Under the pieces are notes generated by a model. That model did no database searches, was not told the origin of the DNA, and saw only the letters and a program-made list of their open reading frames with translations. A stretch of DNA of 64,000 nt. It comes from Pseudomonas putida S13.1.2 (GTDB taxonomy: Bacteria; Pseudomonadota; Gammaproteobacteria; Pseudomonadales; Pseudomonadaceae). Location of the stretch: contig NZ_CP010979.1 in the NCBI RefSeq assembly GCF_000498395.2, positions 2,170,001 through 2,234,000 on the forward strand, written 5' to 3'. Each line of letters begins with the position of its first letter. Position 1 is the first letter of the stretch. Below, piece by piece: positions 9,527 to 18,808 of this stretch. The position numbers and the translations under genes are program-made.

Positions 9527-10870
9527 ATGAAAATCCCGACCACCACTTTTACCCACGGCGCCATTGGCCACCATGTGCTGGTGATGTCATCGACCAGCGC
9601 CCTCGCCCTGCTCGCCATATTTCTCACGGACATCCTGACACTCACCTACATCGCAATGCTGCGGGACGAGGCACTGGTGGCCGCCGTCGGCATTGCCAAG
9701 ACACTGGCGTTCTTCAACTCCAGCCTGGTAGCCGGCATCATCGTCGCCGCAGGCACCATGATGTCGCGTCGCGTCGGCCAAGGTGCATGTGCCTCGTTAC
9801 CAGCACTGGTTACACACATGCTGATACTGGCGACACTGGCCTCGGCCCTGGTGGCATTCATCCAGTGGCTGTTTCTGGGTTTCTTTGCCGGTTTGCTCGG
9901 GGCCAATGCCCCAACGTCCGCCGTTGCCCGCCAGTTCATAGCCATGACCCTGCTGGCCTCACCCCTGATGACCATCACACAGGCCGCTGCCCAGGGGCTA
10001 CGTGCCTGCGGGCATAGCGTGCGGGCACTGGCCGTGGTACTGGCGGCAGCCATGTGCCTCGCAGTCGTCGACCCGCTGCTGATCTTCGTGCTCGACTTCA
10101 AGCTGTGGGGTGCCGGCCTGTCTTGCCTGATTGCTGCGGCAACAGGCGCCCTGCTTGGCCTACAGCAACTGCACCGGCATGTGGGACTGACCGCCAGGAC
10201 CCGCTGGCGCCTGCTGCGCCTGTACGGCGGCAGAATCAACCGCGTCGCCCTGCCCTTCACCCTTGGCAGCCTGGCCATGCCGCTAGCGCTTACCTACACC
10301 ATGGCGCAACTGGCCACGTACGGCGTTTCGGTGATGGCCGGCATGGCACTGATGGACCGCGTCCTGCAGATCGCCTATTGCCTGTATTTCGCCCTGCCGG
10401 GCGCGCTGGTACCGATACTCGCGCAGAACCTGGGCGCCGGCGATGGCCTGCGTGTGCAGGCGACACTGCGCAGCGCCTGCAAGCTGGTGCTAGGCCATGG
10501 GCTGGCGGTCTGGGCTGTGCTGCTACTGGTGTCTGGGTGGTTGGGGCCACAGTTCGGGCTGTCCGGTCCCGGGCAGCATCTGGTCGAACAGCTCTGCCGC
10601 TTCGGCCCCGGGCCGTGGCTGTTGATCGGCCTGGATTTCATCGCGATTTCGCTGTTCATCAGCCGCGGGCGGGTCTGGTGGGTGCCGGCCTATGCCTGGC
10701 TGCGCGCCACCTTGGGCACAGTGCCTTTCATCTGGGTGGGTGCGCAAGCCTACGGTGCCAGCGGTGTCATGCTCGGCCTGTGGTGCGGCAACGCGCTGGT
10801 AGCCCTGATTTCGATCGCCACTGCCGTGACCATCAACCGCCGTGGCAGGTATTGGGCGCATGAACATTAG
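9527..10870 (+). CDS. MATE-family multidrug/toxin efflux transporter
   Basis: This 447-residue protein has about 12 hydrophobic segments in two related halves, with the DxxTLTYIAMLRDE opening and the conserved Gly/Ala-rich helices of the MATE family (Na+- or H+-driven antiport of organic cations and other toxic compounds). Length is normal. A TetR-type regulator follows 53 bases downstream on the same strand and may control it. The substrate cannot be inferred. Confidence 0.9.
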   Translation: MKIPTTTFTHGAIGHHVLVMSSTSALALLAIFLTDILTLTYIAMLRDEALVAAVGIAKTLAFFNSSLVAGIIVAAGTMMSRRVGQGACASLPALVTHMLILATLASALVAFIQWLFLGFFAGLLGANAPTSAVARQFIAMTLLASPLMTITQAAAQGLRACGHSVRALAVVLAAAMCLAVVDPLLIFVLDFKLWGAGLSCLIAAATGALLGLQQLHRHVGLTARTRWRLLRLYGGRINRVALPFTLGSLAMPLALTYTMAQLATYGVSVMAGMALMDRVLQIAYCLYFALPGALVPILAQNLGAGDGLRVQATLRSACKLVLGHGLAVWAVLLLVSGWLGPQFGLSGPGQHLVEQLCRFGPGPWLLIGLDFIAISLFISRGRVWWVPAYAWLRATLGTVPFIWVGAQAYGASGVMLGLWCGNALVALISIATAVTINRRGRYWAHEH

Positions 10871-10923
10871 ATGTTTGTCATAATCAGCGCCTCGCATTCT
10901 TCAACACAGTTCCCAGTGGATTT

Positions 10924-11565
10924 ATGTCAGAACAGGACCACACCGAAACAGCTGACGCGCCGGCAACCAAGCGCCGCCGCGCGCCCAAGGGCGAAATGCG
11001 CCGCGCTGCGCTGCTGGATGCGGCAACGCTGGTGTTCGCCAAGGATGGCTATGGCGCGGCCTCCATGCGTGATGTCGCCGAGCTGGCCGGCATCACCACG
11101 GTCGGCCTGCTGCACCACTTTCCCAACAAGGTCTCGCTGCTGCGGGCGCTGATCGACCGCCGTGATCAGCGGGTCACCGAGCAGTTCGCCGAGCTGGAGC
11201 TGGCGCCAACGCTGGACAGCTTCCTGGCTTTCGTGCGCATGAGCATGCGCTTCAGCGTGCAGAGCCTGCCGGAATGCCAGGCGGCGATGAAAATCAGTGT
11301 CGAGAGCCTGTCGGAACAGCACCCGGCCTGGCCTTGGTACAGGGAAAAGTTCGAGCTCACGCATGCCCATGCCCACGCGCACCTGACCACGCTTGTGGAG
11401 CATGGCCAGGTGCGTGCCGACGTCGACCTGAAGGCACTGGCCACGGAGATCTTCGCCGTCATGGACGGCTTGCAGATCCAGTGGCTGCGTGCCCCGGAAC
11501 AGGTCGATGTCAGCGCAACGTTCGACGCCTACCTGCAACGCCTGGCTAACGCCATCCGCGCCTGA
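10924..11565 (+). CDS. TetR/AcrR-family transcriptional regulator
   Basis: The N-terminal HTH is typical of TetR repressors (MRDVAELAGITTVGLLHHF, then PNKVSLLRAL), and the ~150-residue C-terminal part is helical and variable, as expected for the ligand-binding domain. Length is 213 residues. Its position directly after the MATE gene suggests it regulates efflux, but no clear palindromic operator was seen in the 53-base gap. Confidence 0.9.
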   Translation: MSEQDHTETADAPATKRRRAPKGEMRRAALLDAATLVFAKDGYGAASMRDVAELAGITTVGLLHHFPNKVSLLRALIDRRDQRVTEQFAELELAPTLDSFLAFVRMSMRFSVQSLPECQAAMKISVESLSEQHPAWPWYREKFELTHAHAHAHLTTLVEHGQVRADVDLKALATEIFAVMDGLQIQWLRAPEQVDVSATFDAYLQRLANAIRA

Positions 11566-11568
11566 ACG

Positions 11569-11590
11569 GCCGGCTCGTCCCTGAGCCGGC
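11569..11590. terminator. Hairpin between convergent genes
   Basis: GCCGGCTC (11569-11576) and GAGCCGGC (11583-11590) form a perfect 8-bp stem with a 6-base loop, located between the stops of two convergent genes. There is no strong U-tract on either side, so it is a plausible but imperfect bidirectional terminator. Confidence 0.5.
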
Positions 11591-11599
11591 ACGGCTGCA

Positions 11600-14314
11600 T
11601 CAGTAGGCTTGCGAGGCGCTGACCTGCACGGCGGCACGCAGCGGTGCCGGCAGCGGGTTGCTGTCGCGGGTGGTCAGGTGCTGCGGGATCAGGGTCAGCA
11701 ACGTGCGCTGCAGTGTCAGGTGCTCGGAGTCCGGGCCCACCCAGACCTTGAACTTGCCGGCATCGACATCCCAGCTGTCGCTGTTCTGCACGAAGTACGC
11801 CAGCGACCGCGAGTCGATCGGCAGGCTCACGGTCTTGCTTTCACCGGGCTGCAGATAGACCTTGGTGAAACCCTTGAGCTCCTTCTTCGGACGGTCGGTC
11901 TGCGGGTCGATCGGCTGGATGTACAGCTGCGCGACTTCGAAGCCTGCCTTGTCCCCGGTGTTGGTCAGGGTGAACTTGGCATCGATGGTGTTGCCAGGCG
12001 TCATCACGTTGCTCGACAGTTTCAGGTCCGAATAGTCGAAAGTGGTGTACGACAAGCCGAAGCCGAACGGGTACAGCGGTTTGCTGTGACGCTTGTCGTA
12101 GCCACGGTAGCCCAGGTACAAGCCCTCGCTGTAGTCGATCTCGGTCAGCGGGTTGTCACCGCGGTAGGCGGCCGGGTCCGGGTACGAAGCATAGCTGGGG
12201 TTGTCTTCGATCTGCTTGTCGATGGTCACCGGCAGCTTGCCGGACGGGTTTACCTTGCCGTACAGGATCTCGGCCAGCGCCTGTCCACCCTGCTGGCCCG
12301 GGAACCAGGCATGCAGCGTGGCGCCCACCTTGTTGGCCCAAGGCTGCATGTTGGCGACACCGCCGCCGTGCATGACCACGATGGTGTTCGGGTTGGCCTT
12401 GGCAACGTACTTGATCAGGTCGGCTTGCTGGTCTGGCAGGTCATAGCCATGGTCAGAACCTTCGCCTTCGTTCTCATAGTTGGTGCCGGCGGCAACCACC
12501 ACGGCATCGTATTGCGCCAGGTCTTCTGGCGGGCGCAGGGACGCCCAGCTCATCTGCACGCCGGCCAGGCCACCCAGTGCCGGGGTGAAATTACCTTGTA
12601 CGCGGCGGTATTCGAGCTTGACGGTGTACGACTTGCCGGCCACCAGTGCGGCGCTCTGGCCGGAGGTGACCAGGGCATTGACCACGTCGGAAGAGTACGG
12701 CACGCCGTCGCTTTCCAGCACCAGCTTGTCGTTGACCCACAGCTTGTACGGGCCATCGGCGCGCACCTTGAACACGTGCTTGCCAGAGATGGTCGGTTTG
12801 ATGGTCGCGGTAAAACGCGCAGAGAACGCGCCGGCGGTCGGGCTGAAGCCACTCACGGCGGTGCTGCCGTTGTTGGTCTCGTTGGTGCTGGTGGTCCAGT
12901 TCAGATTCACACCGGGTTCTACTCGGGCCAACACCGGCGAGCCGCTCAGGGTGGCATTGTCGAAGTACTCGGCTTTGACCCCGGCATTGCTGACGTTGCC
13001 TTTGCCGCTGCTCGGCTGGTACCACACCGACGCTTTGGGGTTCAGGCTCAGTGCCGGCAGATAGGTGACATTGCTGCTGCTCGAGGCCAGCTGCTGCAGG
13101 CCGCTGAGTTCAGTCACGTAGCTGTTGGGTGGCGAGTTGGCCGTACCGAACGGCGAAGCCGGTGCCTGGGCGGCCCAGTCACCGATCACCGCAACCTTGG
13201 CCGTGCGCGCCAGGGGCAGCAACGGCTGGCCGGAAGCAGTGTCAGCGTTCCGCAGCAGCACGATGGACTCACGCGCCAGGTTCAACGAGGCGCGCTGCCC
13301 GTACTCGGTGTGCTCCAGCGTCTGCGCGGTGTTCATGTGCTCTTGCAGGTCATAGCTGACGATACCGCGCAGGTTGCGCTTGACCTTGTCGTCGATCACG
13401 TTCTGGGTCAGCTGGCCGCTCCACAGATACGGCAGCAGGTTGGCTTCGGTGAACTGCAGGCCCGACGGCATATCAATGTCGGTGCCGGCCCACGCCCCTT
13501 TGAATGGGTCGTGAATGGCATTGAAGTCGCTGATCACCATACCCTCGTAGCCCCACTCGCCCTTGAGAATCTCGGTGATCAGGTGGTGGTTTTCACAGGC
13601 GTAGTCGCCATTGACCTTGTTGAACCCGCACATGATCGAGGCGACGTTGGCATTCTTCACCATCGACTCGAAGCCCGGCAGGTACAGCTCGCGCAGGGTG
13701 CGCTCGTCGGCCACCACGTTGACCGCCTGGCGGTTGGCCTCCTGCTCGTTGGCCAGGTAGTGCTTGCCGCTGGCCTGGATGCCCTGGGCCTGTATGCCGT
13801 TGACCACAGCCGGTGCCAGCACAGCACCGAGGAACGGGTCTTCTCCGCTCAGGTATTCGGCGGAGCGACCATTGTACGGCGTGCGGTACAAGTTGACCCC
13901 TGGCGAGAGCATCTGCTGGCCGCCGGAAATACGCGTTTCATAGGCAATGGCCAGGCCAAACTCCTTCGCCCGGTTGATGCTCCAGCTCGCCGCAAGTGCC
14001 GACTGCGAGGGGTATTGCGCGCCGAAGGTGGCATTGTTGACGTGCACGCCCATCGACGAGTCGTAGGCCACGGTGCCCTGGATGCCCCACTTGAGCAGCG
14101 AGGGGATCATGTGGCCGTCATTGACCCGGGTAAAGTTGATCTTCTCGGCCATGTTCATGTTGTCGAGGATCGAGCTGACCCGCGCCTCGACTTCGTTGCC
14201 CGTGGTCGGTGCTGCGGCCAGGGCGCTCGACGCCTGTATCACGCCAAGCGCCAACAGGCTCAGGCCCAGGGTGTGTTTCAGAGGGTTCACGCGGCGGTTC
14301 CTTGTACGGCTCAT
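11600..14314 (-). CDS. Secreted glycoside hydrolase family 3 beta-glucosidase-like enzyme with PA14 insert
   Basis: The 904-residue protein has an N-terminal signal peptide (about residues 12-34, ending ALAAA). A GH3 N-terminal barrel follows with KH in SGKHYLANEQE (~184) and the predicted nucleophile Asp in MVISDFNA (~263). A GH3 C-terminal sandwich is interrupted by a PA14 domain (~440-595), and a fibronectin-III-like end follows. Such enzymes release glucose or other sugars from beta-glycosides; PA14 contributes to the active-site pocket. The start overlaps the upstream small exported gene by ATGA. A type II secretion operon lies divergently upstream, so this protein is a candidate cargo (inference). 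Confidence 0.92.
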   Translation of the reverse strand: MSRTRNRRVNPLKHTLGLSLLALGVIQASSALAAAPTTGNEVEARVSSILDNMNMAEKINFTRVNDGHMIPSLLKWGIQGTVAYDSSMGVHVNNATFGAQYPSQSALAASWSINRAKEFGLAIAYETRISGGQQMLSPGVNLYRTPYNGRSAEYLSGEDPFLGAVLAPAVVNGIQAQGIQASGKHYLANEQEANRQAVNVVADERTLRELYLPGFESMVKNANVASIMCGFNKVNGDYACENHHLITEILKGEWGYEGMVISDFNAIHDPFKGAWAGTDIDMPSGLQFTEANLLPYLWSGQLTQNVIDDKVKRNLRGIVSYDLQEHMNTAQTLEHTEYGQRASLNLARESIVLLRNADTASGQPLLPLARTAKVAVIGDWAAQAPASPFGTANSPPNSYVTELSGLQQLASSSSNVTYLPALSLNPKASVWYQPSSGKGNVSNAGVKAEYFDNATLSGSPVLARVEPGVNLNWTTSTNETNNGSTAVSGFSPTAGAFSARFTATIKPTISGKHVFKVRADGPYKLWVNDKLVLESDGVPYSSDVVNALVTSGQSAALVAGKSYTVKLEYRRVQGNFTPALGGLAGVQMSWASLRPPEDLAQYDAVVVAAGTNYENEGEGSDHGYDLPDQQADLIKYVAKANPNTIVVMHGGGVANMQPWANKVGATLHAWFPGQQGGQALAEILYGKVNPSGKLPVTIDKQIEDNPSYASYPDPAAYRGDNPLTEIDYSEGLYLGYRGYDKRHSKPLYPFGFGLSYTTFDYSDLKLSSNVMTPGNTIDAKFTLTNTGDKAGFEVAQLYIQPIDPQTDRPKKELKGFTKVYLQPGESKTVSLPIDSRSLAYFVQNSDSWDVDAGKFKVWVGPDSEHLTLQRTLLTLIPQHLTTRDSNPLPAPLRAAVQVSASQAY

Positions 14315-14553
14315 GGCTGGCTGACCTGCGGCGGAGCATCGCTGGTGTCGACGGGGGCATCGACCATGGCGTTTGAGCCGGCGGCCTCCTGACTGACCCG
14401 GTCTACGCCCGTGATGCGCGCGCGCTGGGTATCGAGCTGTTCGCGCGCGTCCTGGTTAGTCGCCTGCTGACTGGCAGTCGAAGTGTGTGCAAAGGCATTG
14501 ATATGCGTGGCCAGCAGCGCCGAACAGGCGAGCGACAGCATTAGTCTATTCAT
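14311..14553 (-). CDS. Small exported protein upstream of the GH3 enzyme
   Basis: An 80-residue protein with a clear signal peptide (MNRLMLSLACSALL to about INAFAHTS) and a polar, Gln/Asp/Ala/Pro-rich mature part without a fold I recognise. The stop overlaps the GH3 start (ATGA), so the two are translationally coupled. The frame runs upstream to 14649, but ATG 14553 gives the signal peptide. It may be a chaperone-like or accessory factor for the glycosidase; this is only a suggestion. Confidence 0.65.
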   Translation of the reverse strand: MNRLMLSLACSALLATHINAFAHTSTASQQATNQDAREQLDTQRARITGVDRVSQEAAGSNAMVDAPVDTSDAPPQVSQP

Positions 14554-15042
14554 CGAATAGTTCTCGATTAAAGGGTTTGAAATGAACGACATGGCCCGGG
14601 CCCAGGCATGCAGCCGGCGTAAGTCTGGGCACTGCGAGAAAAAGTTCAAGCCCCAGAAACATTCAGCCGAGTGCGCAAGCTAAATAGTGATAGAAAAGTC
14701 AGTTAAATCTGGTTAATCGCGATTCTTCAGAGCACACCAATGCATACACTCGCCCAATAAAATTATATTTAATTGCTGTGATATTAGCTTAATTGGCAGG
14801 TTTAGTCTTTGTTGTACCGTTTAAAGCCATTTTTCTCCATTCACTAAACCTAGTTGCAGATAGGTTTAGCGATCTGATAAGCTCCCGTCGCCGCCAGGAA
14901 AGTCGACGATTAATATCGGGCATTTATCCCGTTGCGCACTCTATTGCGCCTCGAAAGGTAACGACGTATTCTCCGGCCACCTTCAAATCAGCAACTAATT
15001 AAATGCCGCCATATAGCCAGCACATTGCATAAAGCCATCACC
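14554..15042. other. AT-rich divergent intergenic region between GH3 operon and type II secretion operon
   Basis: This stretch is visibly richer in A/T than its surroundings, especially 14680-14870. It must hold the promoters of both divergent operons. A 9-bp inverted repeat and an extra half-site (separate entry) are its most distinctive structure. A 69-codon open frame exists at 14793-15002 but shows no recognisable motif, and I do not call it a gene. Confidence 0.6.
14798..14869. promoter_or_regulatory. Candidate operator: CTAAACCTA inverted repeat plus extra half-site
   Basis: CTAAACCTA (14844-14852) and TAGGTTTAG (14861-14869) are perfect reverse complements separated by 8 bases. A further AGGTTTAG lies at 14798-14805. 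Three copies of one half-site in an intergenic promoter region suggest a binding site for a dimeric regulator acting on one or both divergent operons. The regulator is unknown. Confidence 0.5.
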
Positions 15043-16731
15043 ATGACCTTTAAAATCCCTACCCCCGACGCGATATGTAAGTGGCTGCTAAGTGCAAGCG
15101 CACTGCAACCGGCTGATATACAGCGCGCCGTTCGGTTGGGTGTGGCACAGGGCATTTCCGAGGATGAAAAACTGCACACGCTGCTGCGCCTGGGGGCGGT
15201 CAAGGATGGGCAGATGGCAGCCGCCTACGCTCACTTGCTCGGCGTCGCACGCCTGGCTGACGAAGTAGTAGAAATGGCGCCTGCTGTCACCGAGCGGTTC
15301 GCCCGTCACCATGGCGTGGTTACCCTGAGCGAGACCGCCAGCCACCTGCGCGTGGCGGCTGCCGTTCCGCTGTCTGCCTACGCACTGTCGGCGCTGGGCT
15401 ATCACGCCGACAAAACTGTCGAGCCGGTCATCGCCACTGCCGAACAGGTGGCCGGGTTGATCGAACAAGCTTACGGCGCTGGTCGTTCGGCCATGGGCGC
15501 ACTGGTCGAGGCGCTGGACGACGAAAGCGTCAGCGATGGCGATATCGAGCATCTCAAGGACATGGCGTCCGAGGCGCCGGTGGTGCGCATGGTCAACCTG
15601 ATGCTGCAGCATGCCGTCGACCAGCGCGCCTCGGACATCCACGTCGAGCCCTTTGAAAGCCAGCTGAAGGTGCGCTACCGGGTCGATGGCGTGCTGCTCG
15701 AGGGCGAAGCACCACCCAGTGGCTATGCCGCAGCGATCATTTCGCGCCTGAAGATCATGGCCCGCCTGGACATCGCCGAGCGCCGCCTGCCTCAGGATGG
15801 CCGGATCATGCTGCGTATGCAGGGGCGCGAGCTCGACCTGCGGGTGTCCACCGTACCCACCAGCTTCGGCGAATCGGTGGTGATGCGCCTGCTCGACCGG
15901 CAGACCGTCAGCTTCGACTTCGCCAGCCTCGGCATCAGCGCCCAGGTCCTGCGCAGCATCGAGCAGTTGCTGGCACGCCCGCACGGGATCTTTCTGGTCA
16001 CAGGCCCGACCGGCTCGGGCAAGACCACCACGCTGTACACCGCGCTGTCCGGCCTGAACAGCTCCGAACGCAAGATCATCACTGTCGAAGACCCGGTCGA
16101 GTACCAGCTCACCGGTATCAACCAGATCCAGGTCAAACCCGCGATCGGCCTGGGCTTCGCTACCGCCCTGCGCTCGATCGTGCGCCAGGACCCGGACGTG
16201 ATCATGATCGGTGAAATGCGCGACCTGGAAACCTGCAGCATCGCCATCCAGTCATCACTCACCGGTCATCTGGTGCTGTCGTCGTTGCACACCAACAGCG
16301 CGGCGGCGAGCATCACTCGCCTGCTTGACATGGGCGTCGAAGGCTACCTGCTGGCCTCTACCCTGCAAGGTATCCTCGCCCAGCGCCTGGTGCGCCGCCT
16401 GGACCCGCGCACCCGCATCGCCTTCGAAGCACCAGCAGAATTGGTCGAGCGCCACCAGTTGCAGCGTTACACCGAGCAGCGACCGATCCTGTTGTACCGC
16501 CCCGACGAACAAAGCCCTGGCGGGGGCTACCATGGCCGCAGCGCAATCACCGAGCTGCTGGTGATGGACGATGAGTTGCGCAGCCTGCTGATGCGCCAGA
16601 GCGATGCCGCTAGCCTCGAGGCTGCGGCGCGGGACAAAGGCCTGGTCACGCTCTACGAAGAAGGCCTGCGCCAGGCCCTGGCCGGCATCACCTCGCTCGA
16701 AGAAGTGCTGCGCGTGACGGGTGGCGACTGA
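15043..16731 (+). CDS. gspE: Type II secretion ATPase GspE (Hxc-like)
   Basis: Cytoplasmic hexameric ATPase powering pseudopilus assembly. An N-terminal GspE/PilB domain is followed by the catalytic core with RASDIHVEP, Walker A GPTGSGKTTTLY, the Asp box (EDPVEY), Walker B (DPDVIMIGEMRD) and the His box (TGHLVLSSLHTN). The CxxC...CxxC zinc motif of many GspE proteins is absent from the C-terminal region. ATG 15043 gives 562 residues; an in-frame TTG at 15025 is the alternative. First gene of a tightly packed eleven-gene operon. Confidence 0.93.
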   Translation: MTFKIPTPDAICKWLLSASALQPADIQRAVRLGVAQGISEDEKLHTLLRLGAVKDGQMAAAYAHLLGVARLADEVVEMAPAVTERFARHHGVVTLSETASHLRVAAAVPLSAYALSALGYHADKTVEPVIATAEQVAGLIEQAYGAGRSAMGALVEALDDESVSDGDIEHLKDMASEAPVVRMVNLMLQHAVDQRASDIHVEPFESQLKVRYRVDGVLLEGEAPPSGYAAAIISRLKIMARLDIAERRLPQDGRIMLRMQGRELDLRVSTVPTSFGESVVMRLLDRQTVSFDFASLGISAQVLRSIEQLLARPHGIFLVTGPTGSGKTTTLYTALSGLNSSERKIITVEDPVEYQLTGINQIQVKPAIGLGFATALRSIVRQDPDVIMIGEMRDLETCSIAIQSSLTGHLVLSSLHTNSAAASITRLLDMGVEGYLLASTLQGILAQRLVRRLDPRTRIAFEAPAELVERHQLQRYTEQRPILLYRPDEQSPGGGYHGRSAITELLVMDDELRSLLMRQSDAASLEAAARDKGLVTLYEEGLRQALAGITSLEEVLRVTGGD

Positions 16732-16732
16732 G

Positions 16733-17932
16733 ATGCCGGTATATGCCTACAGCGCGCTGGACAGCGAAGGCCGCAAGCAGCGAGGCGAAGTGCAGGCCAC
16801 CGACCAGGCACTGGCCGCACGCCAGTTACACCAGCGCGGCCTCCTGGTGCTCAGCCTCAAGCCAGGCAGCCGCCTGCTGCGCGCCGGCAGCCAACGCAGT
16901 GTGCTCAAGCCTGCCGAGCTGATCAGCTTCACCCAGCAGCTCACCACCTTGATCAGTGCCGGCCAGCCACTCGATAAAGCCCTGGCCACCTTGCTGAAGA
17001 ACCTGCGCAAGCCCGCGGCAAAGGCCTTGCTCGAACGCGTGCGGGGCCAGGTCAAGGCCGGCCAGCCGTTGTCACTGGCCCTCGAGGAGCATCCGGCGAC
17101 ATTCACCCCGTTCTACACCAGCCTGGTGCGTGCCGGTGAAGCCGGCGGCGTATTGGAAATCACCCTGGCGCAACTGGCCAGCTACCTGGAACGCAGCCAT
17201 ACGTTGCGCGCCGAAGTGCTCAACGCGCTTATCTATCCGGCGTTTCTGGTGATCGGTGTGATCGGTTCGCTGGGCTTACTGCTGGCCTACGTGGTGCCGC
17301 AGTTCGTGCCGATCTTCCAGGACCTCGGCGTGCCGATCCCCTGGGTAACCCGGGCCATCCTGGCGTTGGGCGACGTGGTCAACGCCTGGGGGCTGGTCAG
17401 CCTGGGCACGCTGAGCGCAACCTTCTGCCTGCTCCTCGCGATACGCCGCAATCCGCAACGGCGCATCGCCCAGGACCGCTGGCTGTGGCGCAGCCGACTG
17501 CTCGGTCCACTGCTGCAGAAACTCGAAACCGCACGACTGGCGCGAACCCTCGGCACCTTGCTGAGCAACAGCGTCGCCCTGCTTGCTGCGCTGTCGATCG
17601 GCCGCGATGTCAGCGCCAACCATGCGTTGCGTGAATACGTCGGGCAGGTTGGCGAAGCGGTCCGCCAGGGCGGCAGCCTGCCTCATGCGCTGGCTGCCGA
17701 CCCGCTGCTGCCTGACCTGGCCTTGCAGATGATTGAGGTCGGCGAGCAATCCGCCAGCCTCGGCGCCATGTTGCTCAAGGTCGCGGATGTGTACGACATC
17801 GAAAGCAAACGCACCATCGACCGCCTGCTGGCGGCCCTGGTGCCGACCCTGACCATCGTAATGGCGGTACTGGTGGCAGCAATCATGCTCGCCATCATGC
17901 TGCCGCTCATGAGCCTCACCAGCACAATCTAG
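16733..17932 (+). CDS. gspF: Type II secretion inner-membrane protein GspF
   Basis: A 399-residue polytopic protein with two T2SSF cytoplasmic domains (around residues 65-190 and 265-390) and three long hydrophobic segments. It forms the inner-membrane platform that couples GspE to the pseudopilus. ATG 16733 (MPVYAYSALD) starts one base after the gspE stop; a GTG 12 bases upstream is less likely because family members begin MPxYxY. Confidence 0.94.
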   Translation: MPVYAYSALDSEGRKQRGEVQATDQALAARQLHQRGLLVLSLKPGSRLLRAGSQRSVLKPAELISFTQQLTTLISAGQPLDKALATLLKNLRKPAAKALLERVRGQVKAGQPLSLALEEHPATFTPFYTSLVRAGEAGGVLEITLAQLASYLERSHTLRAEVLNALIYPAFLVIGVIGSLGLLLAYVVPQFVPIFQDLGVPIPWVTRAILALGDVVNAWGLVSLGTLSATFCLLLAIRRNPQRRIAQDRWLWRSRLLGPLLQKLETARLARTLGTLLSNSVALLAALSIGRDVSANHALREYVGQVGEAVRQGGSLPHALAADPLLPDLALQMIEVGEQSASLGAMLLKVADVYDIESKRTIDRLLAALVPTLTIVMAVLVAAIMLAIMLPLMSLTSTI

Positions 17933-17942
17933 GAAACCGCCC

Positions 17943-18365
17943 ATGCGCTCCCGCTCCCGTTCTACCGCCCGCCAGGCGGGCTTCACCCTGCTCGAAATGC
18001 TCGCGGTCATCGTCCTGTTGGGCATCGTCGCGACCATCGTTGTGCGCCAGGTCGGCGGCAACGTCGACAAGGGCAAATACGGCGCCGGCAAGGCGCAGCT
18101 GGCCAGCCTCAGCATGAAAGTCGACAGCTATGCCCTGGACGTCGGTGCCCCGCCGGCCAACCTCGACCAGCTGCTACACAAGCCCGCCACCGCTAGCCAG
18201 TGGGCCGGCCCCTACGCCAAGCCGTCCGACCTGCTCGACCCGTTCGGGCATGCCTTCGCCTACCGCTACCCTGGCAAGCATGGCAGCTTCGACCTGATCT
18301 TCCTCGGCCAGGACGGCGCCCCGGGCGGCGAAGGCTACAAGGCCGACCTGGGCAACTGGCAGTAA
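17943..18365 (+). CDS. gspG: Major pseudopilin GspG
   Basis: A 140-residue prepilin: short basic leader, G/F cleavage site (RQAG|FTLLEMLAVIVLLG) with Glu at +5, one hydrophobic helix, and the C-terminal calcium loop of GspG (LGQDGAPGGEGYKADLGNW). After processing by a prepilin peptidase encoded elsewhere, it polymerises into the pseudopilus shaft. Confidence 0.95.
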   Translation: MRSRSRSTARQAGFTLLEMLAVIVLLGIVATIVVRQVGGNVDKGKYGAGKAQLASLSMKVDSYALDVGAPPANLDQLLHKPATASQWAGPYAKPSDLLDPFGHAFAYRYPGKHGSFDLIFLGQDGAPGGEGYKADLGNWQ

Positions 18366-18367
18366 CC

Positions 18368-18808
18368 ATGGGCGCGCCGCGGCACCACCAGCGTGGTTTC
18401 ACGCTGTTCGAACTGTTGCTGGTGATCGTGCTGGTGGGCGTGGCCACGTCAATATTGGCGGTCGGCGTCGGCCGCGGCTTGCACAGCGCCCAGGAACGCA
18501 CTGCCCTGTCGAACATGGTCAGCGCCCTGCGCAGTGCGCGCGTGCAGGCAATCGGCAGCGGCCGGCCAGTGCGTGCCGGCTTCGACCTGCAGCGGCGCCA
18601 GGTATTGATGGCCGGGCATGCACCCGCCGGCTGGCCTGAAGATTTCACCGTGCGCCTGAACACCGCCGAAGGCCTGGGCGCCGCATTCGAGTTTTACCCT
18701 GATGGCGCTGCCAGCGGCGGCAACATACAGATTGCCCGTGGCGAGCGGCGCTGGCGCATCGACGTCGGCTGGCTGACCGGCCGCGTGACGCTAAAGGCAC
18801 TGCCATGA
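18368..18808 (+). CDS. gspH: Minor pseudopilin GspH
   Basis: A 146-residue prepilin with cleavage site QRG|FTLFELLLVIVLVG and Glu+5, followed by a beta-rich GspH-type domain. It begins two bases after gspG and overlaps gspI by ATGA. GspH is thought to link the tip complex to the GspG shaft. Confidence 0.88.
   Translation: MGAPRHHQRGFTLFELLLVIVLVGVATSILAVGVGRGLHSAQERTALSNMVSALRSARVQAIGSGRPVRAGFDLQRRQVLMAGHAPAGWPEDFTVRLNTAEGLGAAFEFYPDGAASGGNIQIARGERRWRIDVGWLTGRVTLKALP

Noticed and set aside
11609..14392. A 927-codon open frame antisense to the GH3 gene
   Set aside because: It has no recognisable domain and uses Arg/His/Gly/Val-rich composition typical of the reverse complement of a high-GC gene. 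The GH3 frame has clear catalytic motifs.
14793..15002. 69-codon plus-strand frame in the AT-rich intergenic region
   Set aside because: No ribosome-binding site or recognisable motif, and it overlaps the putative operator.
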